Shown: positions 12,891 to 24,787 of the stretch, piece after piece | Layout of the letters: every line of letters starts with the position of its first letter | Numbering within the stretch: position 1 is the stretch's first letter | Source of the DNA: Terana coerulea | Taxonomy: Eukaryota > Basidiomycota > Agaricomycetes > Polyporales > Phanerochaetaceae | Assembly (NCBI GenBank): GCA_024811115.1 | Contig: JAKOGH010000446.1 | Coordinates: 106,059-170,058, forward strand | Direction: 5' to 3' | Length of the DNA stretch: 64,000 nucleotides | Notes under the pieces: model-generated | What the model was told of the DNA's origin: nothing | Seen by the model: the letters and a program-made list of their open reading frames with translations, nothing else | The model's database searches: none | Made by a program: the position numbers and the translations under genes

Positions 12891-15154
12891 CTATTCCATA
12901 AGCTCAACGGATCGGATGAGGTCTTCAGCAGCAGCTGAGCGAGGTCGGAAGGTTGCTCTGACAGAGAGTGGGTGGCTGCATTGAACCCAGGCATTAGCTA
13001 TCGGCTGTTTTCACGGTGAACAGGACCACGCACGGTATTAGTTCGCTCGTATACTCCATGCATGGCTCTACCATATTGCCATTTTCATCAATTGGTTTCT
13101 TGATGTCGAAGACGGAGAGAATGGTAGCGATGACGATCCAAATGGTGTCGATAGCGAAGTACCTTCCTGGGCATATCCTGCGGCCAAACCCAAACCCTTC
13201 TACGGGATCGGGCACGTTTGCATTAAGCTTTCCATCTGGTGTCAGAAAACGTGTGGGGTCAAAGTCGCTCGACCCAGAACCGAGCATAGCCCTAAGTGGG
13301 AAGGTGTCAGGACTTCCGATTGTAGAGTGAAATTTGCAGAGGTACTCTCACCATATGTTTGAGATAACGATGGATCCAGCAGGAATGTGATATCCTTTAT
13401 ATTCGTCGTCTGCAGTAGACGCGTGTAGAACACCTATAACACTGTTATAACAGGTCATGATGTAGTTACATTGAGAACCGACCTATTGGAGTGGCGGGAC
13501 GCCATCTTGATGACACAAGTAAGTAAGCAAGATGGCGAGAAGACAAGGGGGCAGGACGGCGTACCTGCGAGTCTCCTTCACGATCGCGGAAATGAATGGA
13601 AGAGAGGATCGATCGTCAAATTCCGGTAGCCGCTGCGTGCCAATCTCGCGATCCAACTCCTCGTGGGCACGCTTCTGGATCTCGGGATACAGTAGCATGG
13701 CGTTGATGAACGTTTCGAAGGTAGACGTGGTCTACATTTATTGGGTTCAATGAATGAATATTGCGTCATGTGCTCGGACGACCCACCGTGTCGATGGCAG
13801 CTAATGAAGACTATGAGACTGGACGAAAGCCGAGCATAGAGACCAATGACTATATTTACCTGAGAATACCGTTCCAGTCACGCTTTTCACGATGCTCTCG
13901 TATTCAGCCGTCTCCATTTGGTAATGGGATGTAGAGTCTGTGAGTAGGGACGACGCGAGAGATGCAGTTGCCTTCCCGTCAAGCTGGGCCACGCCGTGAG
14001 CCCCTGTTCCCTCGTAGAGATGCGTTTTAGTTCTCACCAGTTTTGCTTTGGCCGCTTGAAAAGGCAGATCATACATGGCCTCGACATCCGGTCGCAGTTT
14101 TGCAGCATGCCGCTTGAATGCAGCTCCTGGGAACCATGCAGGAAGGTGCTTGACTGATGTGAAGGTGAGTATGACTTTACCAACATGTGCCTGAATCACT
14201 TACGAACGGGGATGTAGTCGACTGGAAGCTTGATCAGCACCTTACCAGACCTTACCAGTAGGAAAGCTCACCAACGTATGTACTGGCGTTAGCTATCCGC
14301 GCCAACCCTCTCGAAGCAAGCTCGGAAACCTCGATATAATGGGCAATCTCGGGGTTATTCCCGACTCCATACATCACGTCGAGAACCATTGCCCCAATTG
14401 AGCTGTAATTGGCCACATGAGTTAGCGAACATATCACGAGCAGCTGCGAGCGGCGGAGCTTACTAGCGGATACTCTCGGCAGGGCCCTTCTGTGAGCGGG
14501 CCAAGGAAATTACTAGCTTTCTGCTTGCGCTGGTCGACTTTGGGTAGTATGCTGGGACAGCATTCGGACGAAAATACTCATGGAAAAGCCTTCGGTGCAT
14601 CCGCCATGCGTCATCATATGGCATAAGCCCCCAGTTGCGCTCCCAACCAGCTCTGGATAAATCTTATCAGCGAATTGAAGTTATCCAGCACGATGAACTC
14701 ACAACTCAGTAATCATCACGGAGTGAGGCCTATGAGAGAACACCAGTGAGCCCATACCCGTGCGCAATCAGCACATACTATTCTGACCGGTCGGAGTATA
14801 TGGCAGAGCGTTTGTCGAGGAGTTCCCGAGCAGCTTCCGCAGAGTTCAATATGATGATATGCGTGCCAAGAACATCGAGGTGTATGATATCAGATCCTGA
14901 AATGTAGGGAGATGGGTTAGCGTGGCAAATGCAAGGGGGTTACTACACATACCGTATTGTGCGCCCCACTGCGTGAAAGTCAGCCATTGGTGCTCCTTCG
15001 GGACATCCAAGATATTTCCAAGAACTGGAAGCCCTTTCGGCCCAGGCGGAAACTTGTATTTGCGCTGCTTGCGGGTGTACAGAATGCAGGATATGGTAAA
15101 TCCTAACACAAGTAGCGCAATACGGGAGGAAGCGCTGATGTCTGTTAGGCGCAT
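12891..15154 (-). CDS. Cytochrome P450, array member 3
   Basis: P450 monooxygenase, apparently intact. ATG 15154 (MRLTDISASSRIALLVLG) gives an N-terminal anchor followed by KFPPGPKGLPVLGNILDVP. Exons then encode SDIIHLDVLGTHIIILNS, helix C (WRMHRRLFHEYFRPNAV), an I-helix reading GAIDT rather than AG(A/S)DT, K-helix KETRR (the ExxR pair is kept) and heme loop [16 protein letters not shown]. The last exon is short: an intron with donor GTGCGT at about 13044 joins ELIP to HPLSVRATFRPRS, ending at TAG 12893-12891. Ignoring that intron would produce an artificial C-terminus (CVVLFTVKTADS). Sequence and I-helix features make member 5 its closest relative here. Confidence 0.88.
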
Positions 15155-16999
15155 CGTGAGGGAACGCGGGGTTTCAGGCTTACAGCGAGAACTTATCTCA
15201 GCTTCGTTTTTGTAGTCCGTGGCCATCCGCACAGCGATTCAGGCATCGGAATATCAGTGGAGGCACGCGGCATTCAGTGGATACTTAGATATATTGCGGT
15301 GATACATGCAAACTACCGGCCAAGGAGCGGAACGGTTCTCAGAAATCTGGTACGTCCCCAGAGACTTGCTGGAATATCCGCCCTGGGAAACTCGCACCTC
15401 TTCAACGCTCAAATTCTCATCGAAGCAGTGGCGCTGTGGTGTCGTGTGAACGGAAGTCGGCCCAGCAGATCGATGACGGCGAGGATGTGAGAAGGCTGTG
15501 CAGCGCTCTCGTCTTCTGTCATCTAGGACTGGTTCCACGATGCAGAATACGTCCCTCTGCAAGCGGACACGGCAGACCAAAAAATCCGGTCATGTCAGTG
15601 CCCTTGCTGAGCAAAACGATGTTGGATAGTACGAGTAATGAGGTGCGAACGACTGTGCGTACCTCCTCTGCTTTGTGTTGCTGGCTTCTCATGTCCTGCT
15701 CGCCGCAGTCTGGTAAGAGAACCTGACACCAAATTGGGGACAGATGCGAAGTGAAGACATGGACGGATGCCTGGAGTGTTCGATTTGATGTACCTCAAAC
15801 GTCTCGGCCCAAGCGTCGGTCCGAAATCCGCCCGGGCCCCGAACAGTGGAGTCCGTGCTGGGAAACTTCCTCAAAGATGTGTTCGCTGTGTGTCCTTTTC
15901 ATATGGTCATCTGCGTACAGTGCGAACACTTGGACTAATCTTGCGAGTAACTTTGATTAGGATACGGTAGCGGCGGAGTGAAGTATGACGCTAACGGGCA
16001 TCATACAAGGTTTGGATGGGGCCTAGACACAATTCGTCACTGAAAAGGCAAGTTAAATCATGGTATCTGCTTTGTACACATACTTTACTAAGAATCCCGA
16101 ACCCAGAGCGTTTCGTGTGATTTTACGCGGGGTATGTACTTGGACATGCCTATCCAACTGCACAGCCCGAGTCACAACGGCAGTTCATCAGCAAAGTTGC
16201 ATTGGCGCTGAGCGGTACTGACAAGTACTGATGAAGCCATCTCAGCGCGCTTCAGTCCCTTCAGTGCCGTCAGCGCCTGCCAGTCTCAGTAGTCATTTTG
16301 AGCGCTCTCAGACGTTTTTGACCCCTCTTACATCCAACTCTTGCAGCAAAGCTTCGGTGAGTAAACCATCATCATTCAAGTCCAGCATAGTATATGAAAC
16401 AAGAGGAACTAAGAAAATACAAAATCTAGTAAAAGTCCGGCTTCAGCAGGGCTTGAACTTCGGTTCCAAACCGTTCGTCAGTGCTCTCAGTGCTTGTCAG
16501 CGCTCATCAGTCGTCAGCGCTTGTACGTTTTGCTGATGTTAAAGGTTGGATTCTTCGCTGACGTCAATGCATAGTTTGCACCAGCAGGTTTTAGGGGGCC
16601 CATTCGAGGTAGCTTCTACGTATGTATGCGCGCTGATGTGTATATTTCGATGCGTGAGCCTTCATTGTACAGTAATAGCGGCAGTCTGGGTGGAAAGGTG
16701 GTGTTGGAATTGAAGCGACAAATAAAGGCGCCTGGCCGGCGGGTTCGTCCGGCGAGGAACCGTTGTGGCGCGGCGACAGCCGAAGGACCGGCTTAGGCGT
16801 CTATATCTAGTTTGGTGGGTCGACGCCTGTTGAGTGACGCGGCCGACAACGAAGACGAAGTTCGGACCTCGGCAGGAAGTAGAGCGAAAAAATGAAGTCA
16901 AGATCGTTTGTACAAAGCGACTACTTCAAGTCAAGAAAGTAGACGCACATGTTGGTTCCCCCACTCAGATACCGGCGTGTCATTCTCTCTAGATGATCT
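15155..16999. other. Long gene-poor spacer upstream of P450 member 3
   Basis: About 1.8 kb between the start of P450 member 3 and the foldback element. Open frames are short and show no recognisable family motifs or paired splice sites. The only structure I notice is a cluster of CTGA/GCGCTGA-type repeats at 16206-16535, listed separately. Confidence 0.4.
16206..16535. repeat. Two clusters of degenerate CTGAC/GCGCTGA repeats in opposite orientation
   Basis: Short words such as GCGCTGA, TACTGA, TCAGTG and GTCAGCGC recur at 16206-16310 and again at 16478-16535. The right cluster read on the - strand (AGCGCTGAC...CTGATGAGCGCTGAC) resembles the left cluster on the + strand. This resembles subterminal repeat clusters of a small transposon, but I could not define ends or a target duplication. 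Confidence 0.4.
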
Positions 17000-17004
17000 G
17001 CAGC

Positions 17005-17302
17005 TACGGTTGCCGAGCAGGGTCAGGCTTATTGCACGAGTTCGAGTCCGAAGATCAAGCGCTTGATGCGAGTTTGATGGCGCATCACACCGCCTCCGAA
17101 AACTAGAATCAGTGAATTTCGCCATTCTGCGTGTATCAGTGTACATTATCGCCTTCATAGAGCTGGAAATGATATCTTCTGAGAGGCTAGGAGGTATATA
17201 AGGTACTGGGGGCACGAAACATGAGACCGGCGCTTGGGCGCTTACTTCTCGGACTTGTCCGAGTGAGCCACTACGCCTCCTAATTTGGCAATTTCTTGAT
17301 GA
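17005..17302. repeat. Left arm of the inverted repeat
   Basis: Pairs with 17593-17616 and 18232-18505 in reverse complement, with no mismatch noticed when read by eye. The near-perfect identity implies recent origin or ongoing gene conversion between the arms. Confidence 0.9.
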
Positions 17303-17616
17303 GCACCAGGTCAACTGGGAAGCACAAGCTATGACAAGAATAGTGCTGAAGTCCATTAACTTGGCTGATGCATGGCTATGAGTACATCTTGCTATCGCTG
17401 ACTATACGAAGAAAATAGATGCGTGTGCTATAGCACTTAGCGCCGAGTGGTTAATACGGTTACTGGCGCTTTTCATTTTTTATCACATCTTTATTATTGT
17501 GAAATAACTGGATCAATTGAATGAGAAGCAAGATAGCAGACTGACTGTGTTAAGCACCCACATCCTGCTGGCAATTCGCCTTGCTTTGGTATTCATCAAG
17601 AAATTGCCAAATTAGG

Positions 17617-18223
17617 GAGAACGTCCGGACGGCTGGGAGGTTTGTTCGGCGAACACGTTCGGAACATGTTCGCGAACAAGGGTGACGAACGTCACGGTGG
17701 CTGTCACAGTGACCTATTGTCGTGACAAAGGCTTTTCAAGGCCAATGACCAGGCGTTCACTCGCTTTAAATTTATTCCCCGGTAAGTAATGTTCTATAGA
17801 CCATAGTAGTCAGTTAGTTGCAGACTCATTTATCCTCGATATAGCGGGCCCACGCCTTGAGATGTTAATCACTCCGGCGGTCTACCTCGCAGTGATTGTG
17901 GCCCTTCAAGCTTCAAGTTGAGCACTAGCGCGAGGGGCCACTTCGCGATTCTAGGCACAGTACGCTACGGTGAAGAGCTGAGTTGTAGTCAGTAAGTTTT
18001 GCGGCTTAAGCGCTTGGCGTAGCAATGAACGTCGAGGTTCGCCGCGCCCGAGGGAACTTGGAGGCCACGCTAAACTGTACGCGACTGCTCAAGGTAGCCA
18101 ACCAAAGGTGGGTCACGCACGACAACTGTCATCGTCACGCCTGGCCCCAGATTGGGGCAGCCGTTCGCGAACACGTTCGGAACATGTTCCGCGAACGGGA
18201 GCTCCAGCCGGCCGGACTTTCTG
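17617..18223. mobile_element. Nested 607 bp hAT-like miniature element
   Basis: Inserted in the right arm of the foldback element. It is bounded by the 8 bp direct repeat AAATTAGG (17609-17616 and 18224-18231), present once in the uninterrupted left arm (as CCTAATTT at 17279-17286), which proves the insertion point. Its ends are imperfect inverted repeats: GAGAACGTCCGGACGGCTGG on the left against CAGAAAGTCCGGCCGGCTGG from the right. Just inside both ends sits a palindrome-rich word around GAACACGTTCGGAACATGTT (near 17650 and 18170). An 8 bp duplication with CAG-type ends is typical of the hAT superfamily. No transposase is encoded, so it is a MITE. Confidence 0.85.
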
Positions 18224-18600
18224 AAATTAGGAGGCGTAGTGGCTCACTCGGACAAGTCCGAGAAGTAAGCGCCCAAGCGCCGGTCTCATGTTTCGTGCCC
18301 CCAGTACCTTATATACCTCCTAGCCTCTCAGAAGATATCATTTCCAGCTCTATGAAGGCGATAATGTACACTGATACACGCAGAATGGCGAAATTCACTG
18401 ATTCTAGTTTTCGGAGGCGGTGTGATGCGCCATCAAACTCGCATCAAGCGCTTGATCTTCGGACTCGAACTCGTGCAATAAGCCTGACCCTGCTCGGCAA
18501 CCGTAGCAGCACTGGCAGCTCATGCACGCTTTCATCGCCAAATCATGCAGTAAATACAGGATAATGGTACTACAGAGCAATTTCGTGACATTCAAGAAAC

Positions 18601-20918
18601 TCAGTCAGCGACAGAGATGGCACGTATGAGCTGGGCTGCAGCTTCAGAACGAGGCTTAAACACCGCTCTAAACGGAAAGGGGTGGCTGTAGAAAGTGGGA
18701 ATCATCAAAGACTGTTCTCCGATACCAGAACAATAAGGAGCTTACCTATTCAAGCCACCTGTATACTCTTCTGAGGGTTTAATCACATTCCCTTCATCGT
18801 CCACCGGCTTTTCGACGCTAAATACCGCAAGCACGCTCGCTATAGTGATCCACAACGAGTCCATCGCAAAGTGTCGGCCTGGGCAGATCCTTCGACCAAA
18901 CCCAAACGATTCAGTCGGATCAGGAGCAGCCTTGTCAAGCGTGCCTTCGACTGTCAAAAACCTGGTAGGGTCAAAGACATCTGGGTGCTTGTAACGGTTC
19001 TCGTCTTGCAAGATAGCCCTGCCACAGTGTCGTCAAACCAAGCTTCTACCAAGGCTCCGAGTCAGTACAAGACCTCACCATATATTCTCTACAATGATGC
19101 TGCCCGCGGGGATATGATACCCATTGTAGGAGTCGGCGGCCACGCTGGTAGATTTGTGTGGAAGGCCTGAAACTTGGTCAGCATAACTGCTTCCCAGCTG
19201 TGAATTAGAATGTTCCTTACCAGTAGGCGCAGGAGGTCGCCACCTGGGCACACATGTAAGGAGATTTTAGCTGGAAACATGCACTGGGCCTCAATACGTA
19301 CCTCAACACTTCCTTTCCAATTGCCGTAATGAAAGGAAGCGAAGACTTATCAGAAAATTCAGGCAGTCGGCCTGGCCCAACAACCCGGTCCAGTTCTTCA
19401 TGAGCACGGTGCTGCATTGAGGGATACAGAAGCATCGCAAGAATGAATTAGGACATAGCGGACACAGACTAGAGGAGCTAAAGATCTTAATTCTTGAGAT
19501 GATATCAATATTCCTTACCGTATCAGCACCCGCTAAATGATAGTTTAAATGGATAAGTATATTGAGTCGGATTTAACAGTGCAACGTATACCTGCATAGG
19601 CCGTACCAACGCCCCACATCACCGTCGACTCATAATCTATCTTGTTCATGCTGTCAAAGCTCTTGGGAGGATTTGCCAATGCAGACGCCGCTATCGAAGC
19701 CGTCGCGCATTCGCCGGCCTGATGCACAAAGCAAATGAGAGTCGTTGCATAGCAAGAATCGAGCAAGAATGTGAAACTCACGAGGGTGGCTTTCACCGCG
19801 TTAAACGGGCGCTCGAACATCTCGTCTACCGTCAACCGACGCTCTGCTGCTTGATGCTTGAACTTGGCCCCGGGAAGCCATGCTGGGAAATGTTTCACTG
19901 CAAACATGCAGAAACGTATGAGGTTTGGATAGACTCCTCCGATGGTCTTTGTGACGTACGAGTTGGTAAGTAGTCCACTGCAAGATGAGAGTCAGCCAGT
20001 GAATAGGCGCTACGCTAAGAGAGAACTCACCCAGGTAAGCACCTGCATTGGCCATCTCACTGAGCTCCTCAACTGCCTTCTCCGCAAGCTTCAAGTTCGG
20101 ATTATCTTGCAACTGGGGGTCAATGCCGTACACGATCTCCAAAATCAAGCTTCCCGCGTAGCTAAAAAGAGCGAGAGGTATGAGGAAAGGTAACCGCAAA
20201 GACTCCAAGTAACCATACGTACTGACGAACGTCTCTCGCTGCATTAGTAGTTAACCCAGATAGCCGCACAAGCAGTTTCCGCACTTCCTTCGCAGACATC
20301 GGTTGATATCGTGCGGCGGCAGCTGGTCGAAAGTGCTCATCCAATAGCCTTCGCTGTGCTCGCCAGTTGTCACCATACTCCATCAATGCTACGCTCCGAT
20401 CCCAACCAGTCCTGTGGGCGAAAAATGAGGACTTCGTGACGGACGCAGAACAGAGAAATCATGCCTACAATTGGTGAATCATCACTGATTGCGGTCTTCA
20501 CTCACGGAACGTCAGTTGGGTTTGGGAAAGTCATGACCACCACTAACCTGTCAGAGTACAGCGTAGATCGCTTGTCAAGCAGGTCATAGGCAGCTTGGGC
20601 AGTATTCAAGACGATGTAATGGGTATTGAAGATTCGAAAGTGGACAATCTCCGATCCTAGTACCACCGAGGCTTGTGAGTTATATGCGCACTAGTATCAG
20701 GCGATGAGGGTGTATGTACCATATTCACGACTCCATGCTTGATACGTGAGCCATTGGTGATCCTTGGGTATGTCGAGGATATTTCCTATGATAGGCCATC
20801 CTTTCGGACCGGGAGGGAGGACGTGCCGTTTCCCGGTCCTACGGAGCCACGCCAGGATGACCAAGGATACGACGACGGATATGGAAAAGAGCCATTCAGC
20901 GATGGGCAGACGAACCAT
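18601..20918 (-). CDS. Cytochrome P450, array member 4
   Basis: P450 monooxygenase with all exons open. ATG 20918 ([19 protein letters not shown]) gives the ER anchor, followed by [19 protein letters not shown]. Later motifs are [20 protein letters not shown] (helix C), AGADT (I-helix), KEVLR (K-helix), WRPPAPTG and heme loop [16 protein letters not shown]. The final exon encodes [20 protein letters not shown] and stops at 18603-18601. The separate P450 at 57626-59962 on the + strand has nearly the same C-terminal exon and is its closest paralogue in the window. The gene ends only about 90 bp from the foldback element. Confidence 0.9.
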
Positions 20919-21543
20919 CGTGAGCGGCGAGGCAAGCGGAGGGATGGAAAGCCCGCGACCACTCCGCATCTATACCAGTCATTCAGCGATCGATCGGAGT
21001 CTATGCGGTCTGACTCTTTGAAAATACACACGCCCTGCGCCCCATGTCAGCAAGCTCAAGATCTAGGTAATATACTGCAGATAGTACGGACCTTCTCTCC
21101 ATATGCCCTTGCGGAATCACGTCACCATTGCCACCGCAAGCGACTAGACATCTCGGCATATATGGCAAGTACTTCAAGTTAGTCTGCAACCTTGAGCTTA
21201 GGTCATGTGCGTTCTCAATGAATGCATTCTTTTACCCACGGCATTAGGTTATACCCCAAGGCGGGCGCATGCAAGGTTCTTAGAACGCTAATCCATTGAT
21301 GCTAAACCTTACCGGTGGACGGAGCGCAGGGCTTGAAGATTGTTGTGGGGCTCCGCCAGAGCGTATCGATGGCACGGCTGCAGCACCAAAACAACACGTA
21401 ACCATTCAGAATAACGAGCGCTGTTATTGACGTGATATGCCATCTTAGAATTCCATTCGAGATATGCAACATGTCCCGTCCTTTGTCTGTCACAGCCACA
21501 ACGTCAGATGTCGTAACACGGAGAAGCGAGTAGCCCTCTCACG
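20919..21543. other. Intergenic spacer between P450 members 4 and 5
   Basis: About 620 bp holding the promoter of member 4 and the 3' flank of member 5. I see no additional gene. Confidence 0.4.
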
Positions 21544-23801
21544 TTAGTCAGCAAGGGCTACTGATCGTATGAGCTCTTCAGCCGCGGCCGAACGAGGTTT
21601 GAAGACGGCTTTGGAGAGAGATTGGATAGCTGTGGCACCAACGGGATTCAATGCCCAAATTCATTCATCTAGATGACACTACGCACCTGAATAGCCCACC
21701 ACTATACTTCGTAGTGGGCTGCATTTCATGTCCATTCTCATCGAGAGCTCTTTCAATGTTGAATGCAGCCAGAATGGTGGCCATAGTGAACCAATTGGTG
21801 TCATCGGCGAAATACCTCCCGGGGCATATCCGACGACCGAAGCCGAATACCTCCAGCGGGTCTGGAACATTCTTGTCGAGCACTCCGTCAGGGGTCAAGA
21901 AACGACCGGGGTTAAAGTCGCTTGTCCCCGAACCGAGTATAGCCCTTGAAGAAACGTCGAGAGTTGCACAGTAAGGCAATGCCCGACACAGCTCACCAAG
22001 TATTCGCGATGACGATCGACCCTGCGGGAATGTGGTAGCCTTTGTATTCATCATCCGCAATCGACCTATGTGGAACGCCTGAGAGGTGGCTCCAGTCAAC
22101 AAGGGGTTGAATGTACGACATTGTAGAACGCTTACCACTCGGTAGAGGAGGGCGCCATCTATGCCATGGCTTTCAGAATGAGCTCTGTAATTGACCACGA
22201 AAACGGGCGAACCTGAGGATCTCCTTCCCGATTGCAGATATGAACGGGAGGCGCGGTCGGTCTTTAAACTCAGGCAGCTTGTCTGTGCCGATCTCCCTGT
22301 CCAGCTCGTCGTGCGCGCGCTGTTGAATATCGGGATACAGCAACATGGCGTTGACAAAGAATTGGAGGGTTGCTGTGGACTACGCAAAGCAGCTGAGCTA
22401 ACAACGAGACGAGTGCGTAGGAAATCACGATATACGCACTGTGTCCATGGCACCTGTAAAACGGTGATAAAATACACATATGCTCGTCGTCGAGATAGGT
22501 ACAAGTGCTCTCACCTGCATAAATGGTCCCAGTTGCATTTCTGACGGCGTCTTCATACTCTTTATCGCTTATTTGATAATCAGCACCGGTACCCGACAGC
22601 AAGGCTGATGCGAAGGATGCATTTGCCTTTCCCTTCAAGCTGTAATACTGTCAAGTAACCAATTTTCATAGTAATGGGATGGTGAGGTCGTAGCTGATAC
22701 TCACTAAAGCAGCTTTGACATCGTCAAACGGACGATTGAACATTGCATCAACAGTCACTTTCCAATCTGCGGCATCCCGCTTGAATGCGGCACCCGGAAA
22801 CCAGCTCGGGAGATGCTTAACTAAGAAGCATGAGGGCGGATGTACCAGCCTGCTGGTGAACACACGTACGCATGGGGACGTAGTCAACTATAATATTGAT
22901 TAATGCGTTACGCGGCGTAGTTAGGATAGGAGAAACGCACCGACATATGCACTAGCGTTAGCAATTTGTGAAAGCCGCATAACAGAATATTCCGCAGCCT
23001 CAACGTAAGGGTCGTCGTCATGCTTTAGCTCCAAACCATACATGACATTTAACACCATTACTCCGAGCGCGCTATGGTCGCAGAATCAGTAGCCTACCGG
23101 AAGCACATACGAAGTATCCAACTCACCACCGGATGTGGCCAATATTATCATCGCCTGGGTGCATCAACCGAAGGAGTAACTGCCTCATGGCGGTACTAGA
23201 CTTGTGGTGATATGCTGCGACAGCCTTCTGGCGAAAATGTTCGTTAACGAGTCTTCGATGAATCCTCCATTTATCGCCGTACGGCATGAGACCGAGATTT
23301 CTTCCCCATCCAGTCCTACCAAGAGCTCGTCAAAGGAGTTCAAGTGTCTGCACAGGGGCACGCACAGTTCGTTCACCATGACGGATTGTGCTCTGAAATA
23401 GCAAGTCAGCTCGCTCTCGTCTACACACTGCGATTACACGGACCGATCTGAGTAGATTGCCGAGCGTCTGTCCAGCAGTTCTCTCGCAGCATCTGCCGAG
23501 TTGAGCACAACTATGTGCGTGCCGAGAACGTTCACATGGACAATATCCGCATCTGAACATGCTGGAATCAGAACAAGTCGGTCACAGACATAGCTGAACT
23601 CGCCGTATTGTTTTCCCCACTCCTCGAAAGTAATGAACTGGTACTCCTGGGGAATGTCGAAGATGTTGCCAAGGAGAGGTAACCCTTGGGCCCAGGAGGT
23701 AGTGCGTATCGCTGTCGCTTGTGAACGCGCAGCAGCCAATATACAGCGAGCGCCAAGAAACACACAACGGAGAAGGGGACAGCTTGAAGTGTACCACTCA
23801 T
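21544..23801 (-). CDS. Cytochrome P450, array member 5
   Basis: P450 monooxygenase starting at ATG 23801 (MSGTLQAVPFSVVCFLALAV anchor). After the hinge LPPGPKG the frame must change: one base is missing in the CCC run 23683-23685, and the sequence then continues as LPLLGNIFDIPQEYQF. Other motifs are helix C (KWRIHRRLVNEHFRQKAV), an I-helix reading AGAMDT, K-helix KEILR and heme loop [16 protein letters not shown]. The last exon needs a second correction in a (GA)n tract at about 21613-21620 before FKPRSAAAEELI, ending at the stop 21546-21544. With member 3 it shares the A-(I/M)-D-T I-helix variant and the LGSG.SDF exon start, so the two are probably a duplicated pair. Two indels leave open that it is decaying, although both lie in short repeats. 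Confidence 0.82.
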
Positions 23802-24787
23802 TGTAGCGGAGAGGGTAATGGACGGCTGAGATACGGTCCAGAGATGATATTCAGCTTCAGTGTATACTCCGCGACCATCCGCACGGGCATTTAAAGACTC
23901 TAAAGTTGTCGTATATAGAAGTCATAGCCCATGCGACGCAAACAAGGATAAAATCAGGAACATGCTTTCGCACCCACCTAGTGATGCACGTTTCTCGTCC
24001 CATACCTTTCTCGGGGTTCAATTTCTCACAGAAGCAGCACGTTTAGGACATCGATGTGAGCTGTAGAAGACTGCTAGTAGCAAATGGCTGATGACAGCCT
24101 ATCTCGTGGTGCCTGATGAACTAGAGCGTGGGCGCATGGCTCGGGGCGAAGGCCTTTCAAGGTTCCGTGTATTGTGCGAGGTAGAAGCAGTGTGGATAGA
24201 GAGAGGGTAGAAGCTCACAGAGTTTGTGTGTACGTACAGCCAGCCGCATGACCCCCACAAAACCATGATCCGCCTAGCGACGGCCAACTTCGAGAAATGA
24301 GGCGTTGACAGTTCAGTCCGCGAACTTGATAGCCAGCACACATCAGCTCCAGCGTACCTGTTAGGCCTTTCGGTAGTGTGACACCGATCTGCGTCAGAGT
24401 TGTCAACAAGTACTTCCTGGGAAGTCGCAGCCACAACATCGAGGTCTTGTCGCTTCGTCGCCTGCTGTTAAGCAATGAACTGTACTTCAGCGAGCTCGCG
24501 GTATGTGGACGATCGGCCTTGAAGCGAGTTCCGAGGCAAAGAGTGTGAAAGGTCGTGTCATGCTGGGGGTACGGAAAATGGCCTGGCTGGTACCTCGGCT
24601 CCCACTCAGCACCGGCCCGTGCTCCGCCGTTGATTAACTTTGTGGCGCGGTGATTGCCGGAGAGCGTTGCGGACCGCCTTGGGCGCTTTGCTCTTTGCGA
24701 ACTTCTCACTCATTCTTTATTCGACCCTTGCAACACAGCAGTCTGCCTACCGCTGTGTCAGAAAGCGAAGGAACAAGATCTCATGAG
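23802..24787. other. Divergent promoter region between P450 member 5 and the axis-like gene
   Basis: About 985 bp between two divergent genes. The part from about 24565 onward is duplicated at 55705-55500 (reverse orientation), so the upstream region of the axis-like gene was copied along with its first exons. I see no further gene. Confidence 0.45.

Larger units (their letters stand above)
17005..18505. mobile_element. Foldback-type element with about 298 bp terminal inverted repeats
   Basis: The left arm 17005-17302 is matched, apparently without mismatch by eye, by the reverse complement of 17593-17616 plus 18232-18505. The right arm is therefore one continuous copy interrupted by the insert at 17617-18223. 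The outer ends read TACGGTTGCCGAGC and are flanked on both sides by GCAGC (17000-17004 and 18506-18510), a candidate 5 bp target duplication. The arms surround about 290 bp of unique sequence (17303-17592). Each arm contains a TATATA box-like motif and a 94-codon open stretch that exists only because the arm is duplicated. No transposase is visible, so the element is non-autonomous. A pair of LTR-like remnants in opposite orientation is the alternative. Confidence 0.75.

Noticed and set aside
13016..13330. Open + strand frames antisense to P450 heme-loop exons (also near 9714, 18871, 21651)
   Set aside because: The same antisense frame recurs at each P450 paralogue because the conserved heme exon reads open on the other strand; it is not an independent gene family.
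17005..18505. A pair of solo LTRs in inverted orientation
   Set aside because: The ends do not show TG...CA and the two arms share one outer target duplication, which fits a single foldback element better. Not fully excluded.
16931..18564. Open frames on opposite strands (16931-17356 and 18025-18564) encoding the same 94-residue segment
   Set aside because: They are the two arms of the inverted repeat read in the same sense. Shared peptide sequence follows from DNA identity, and neither has family similarity or codon evidence of a gene.
24215..24709. 164-codon - strand frame upstream of the axis-like gene
   Set aside because: No recognisable domain, no conserved counterpart in the duplicated promoter copy, and composition like noncoding sequence.
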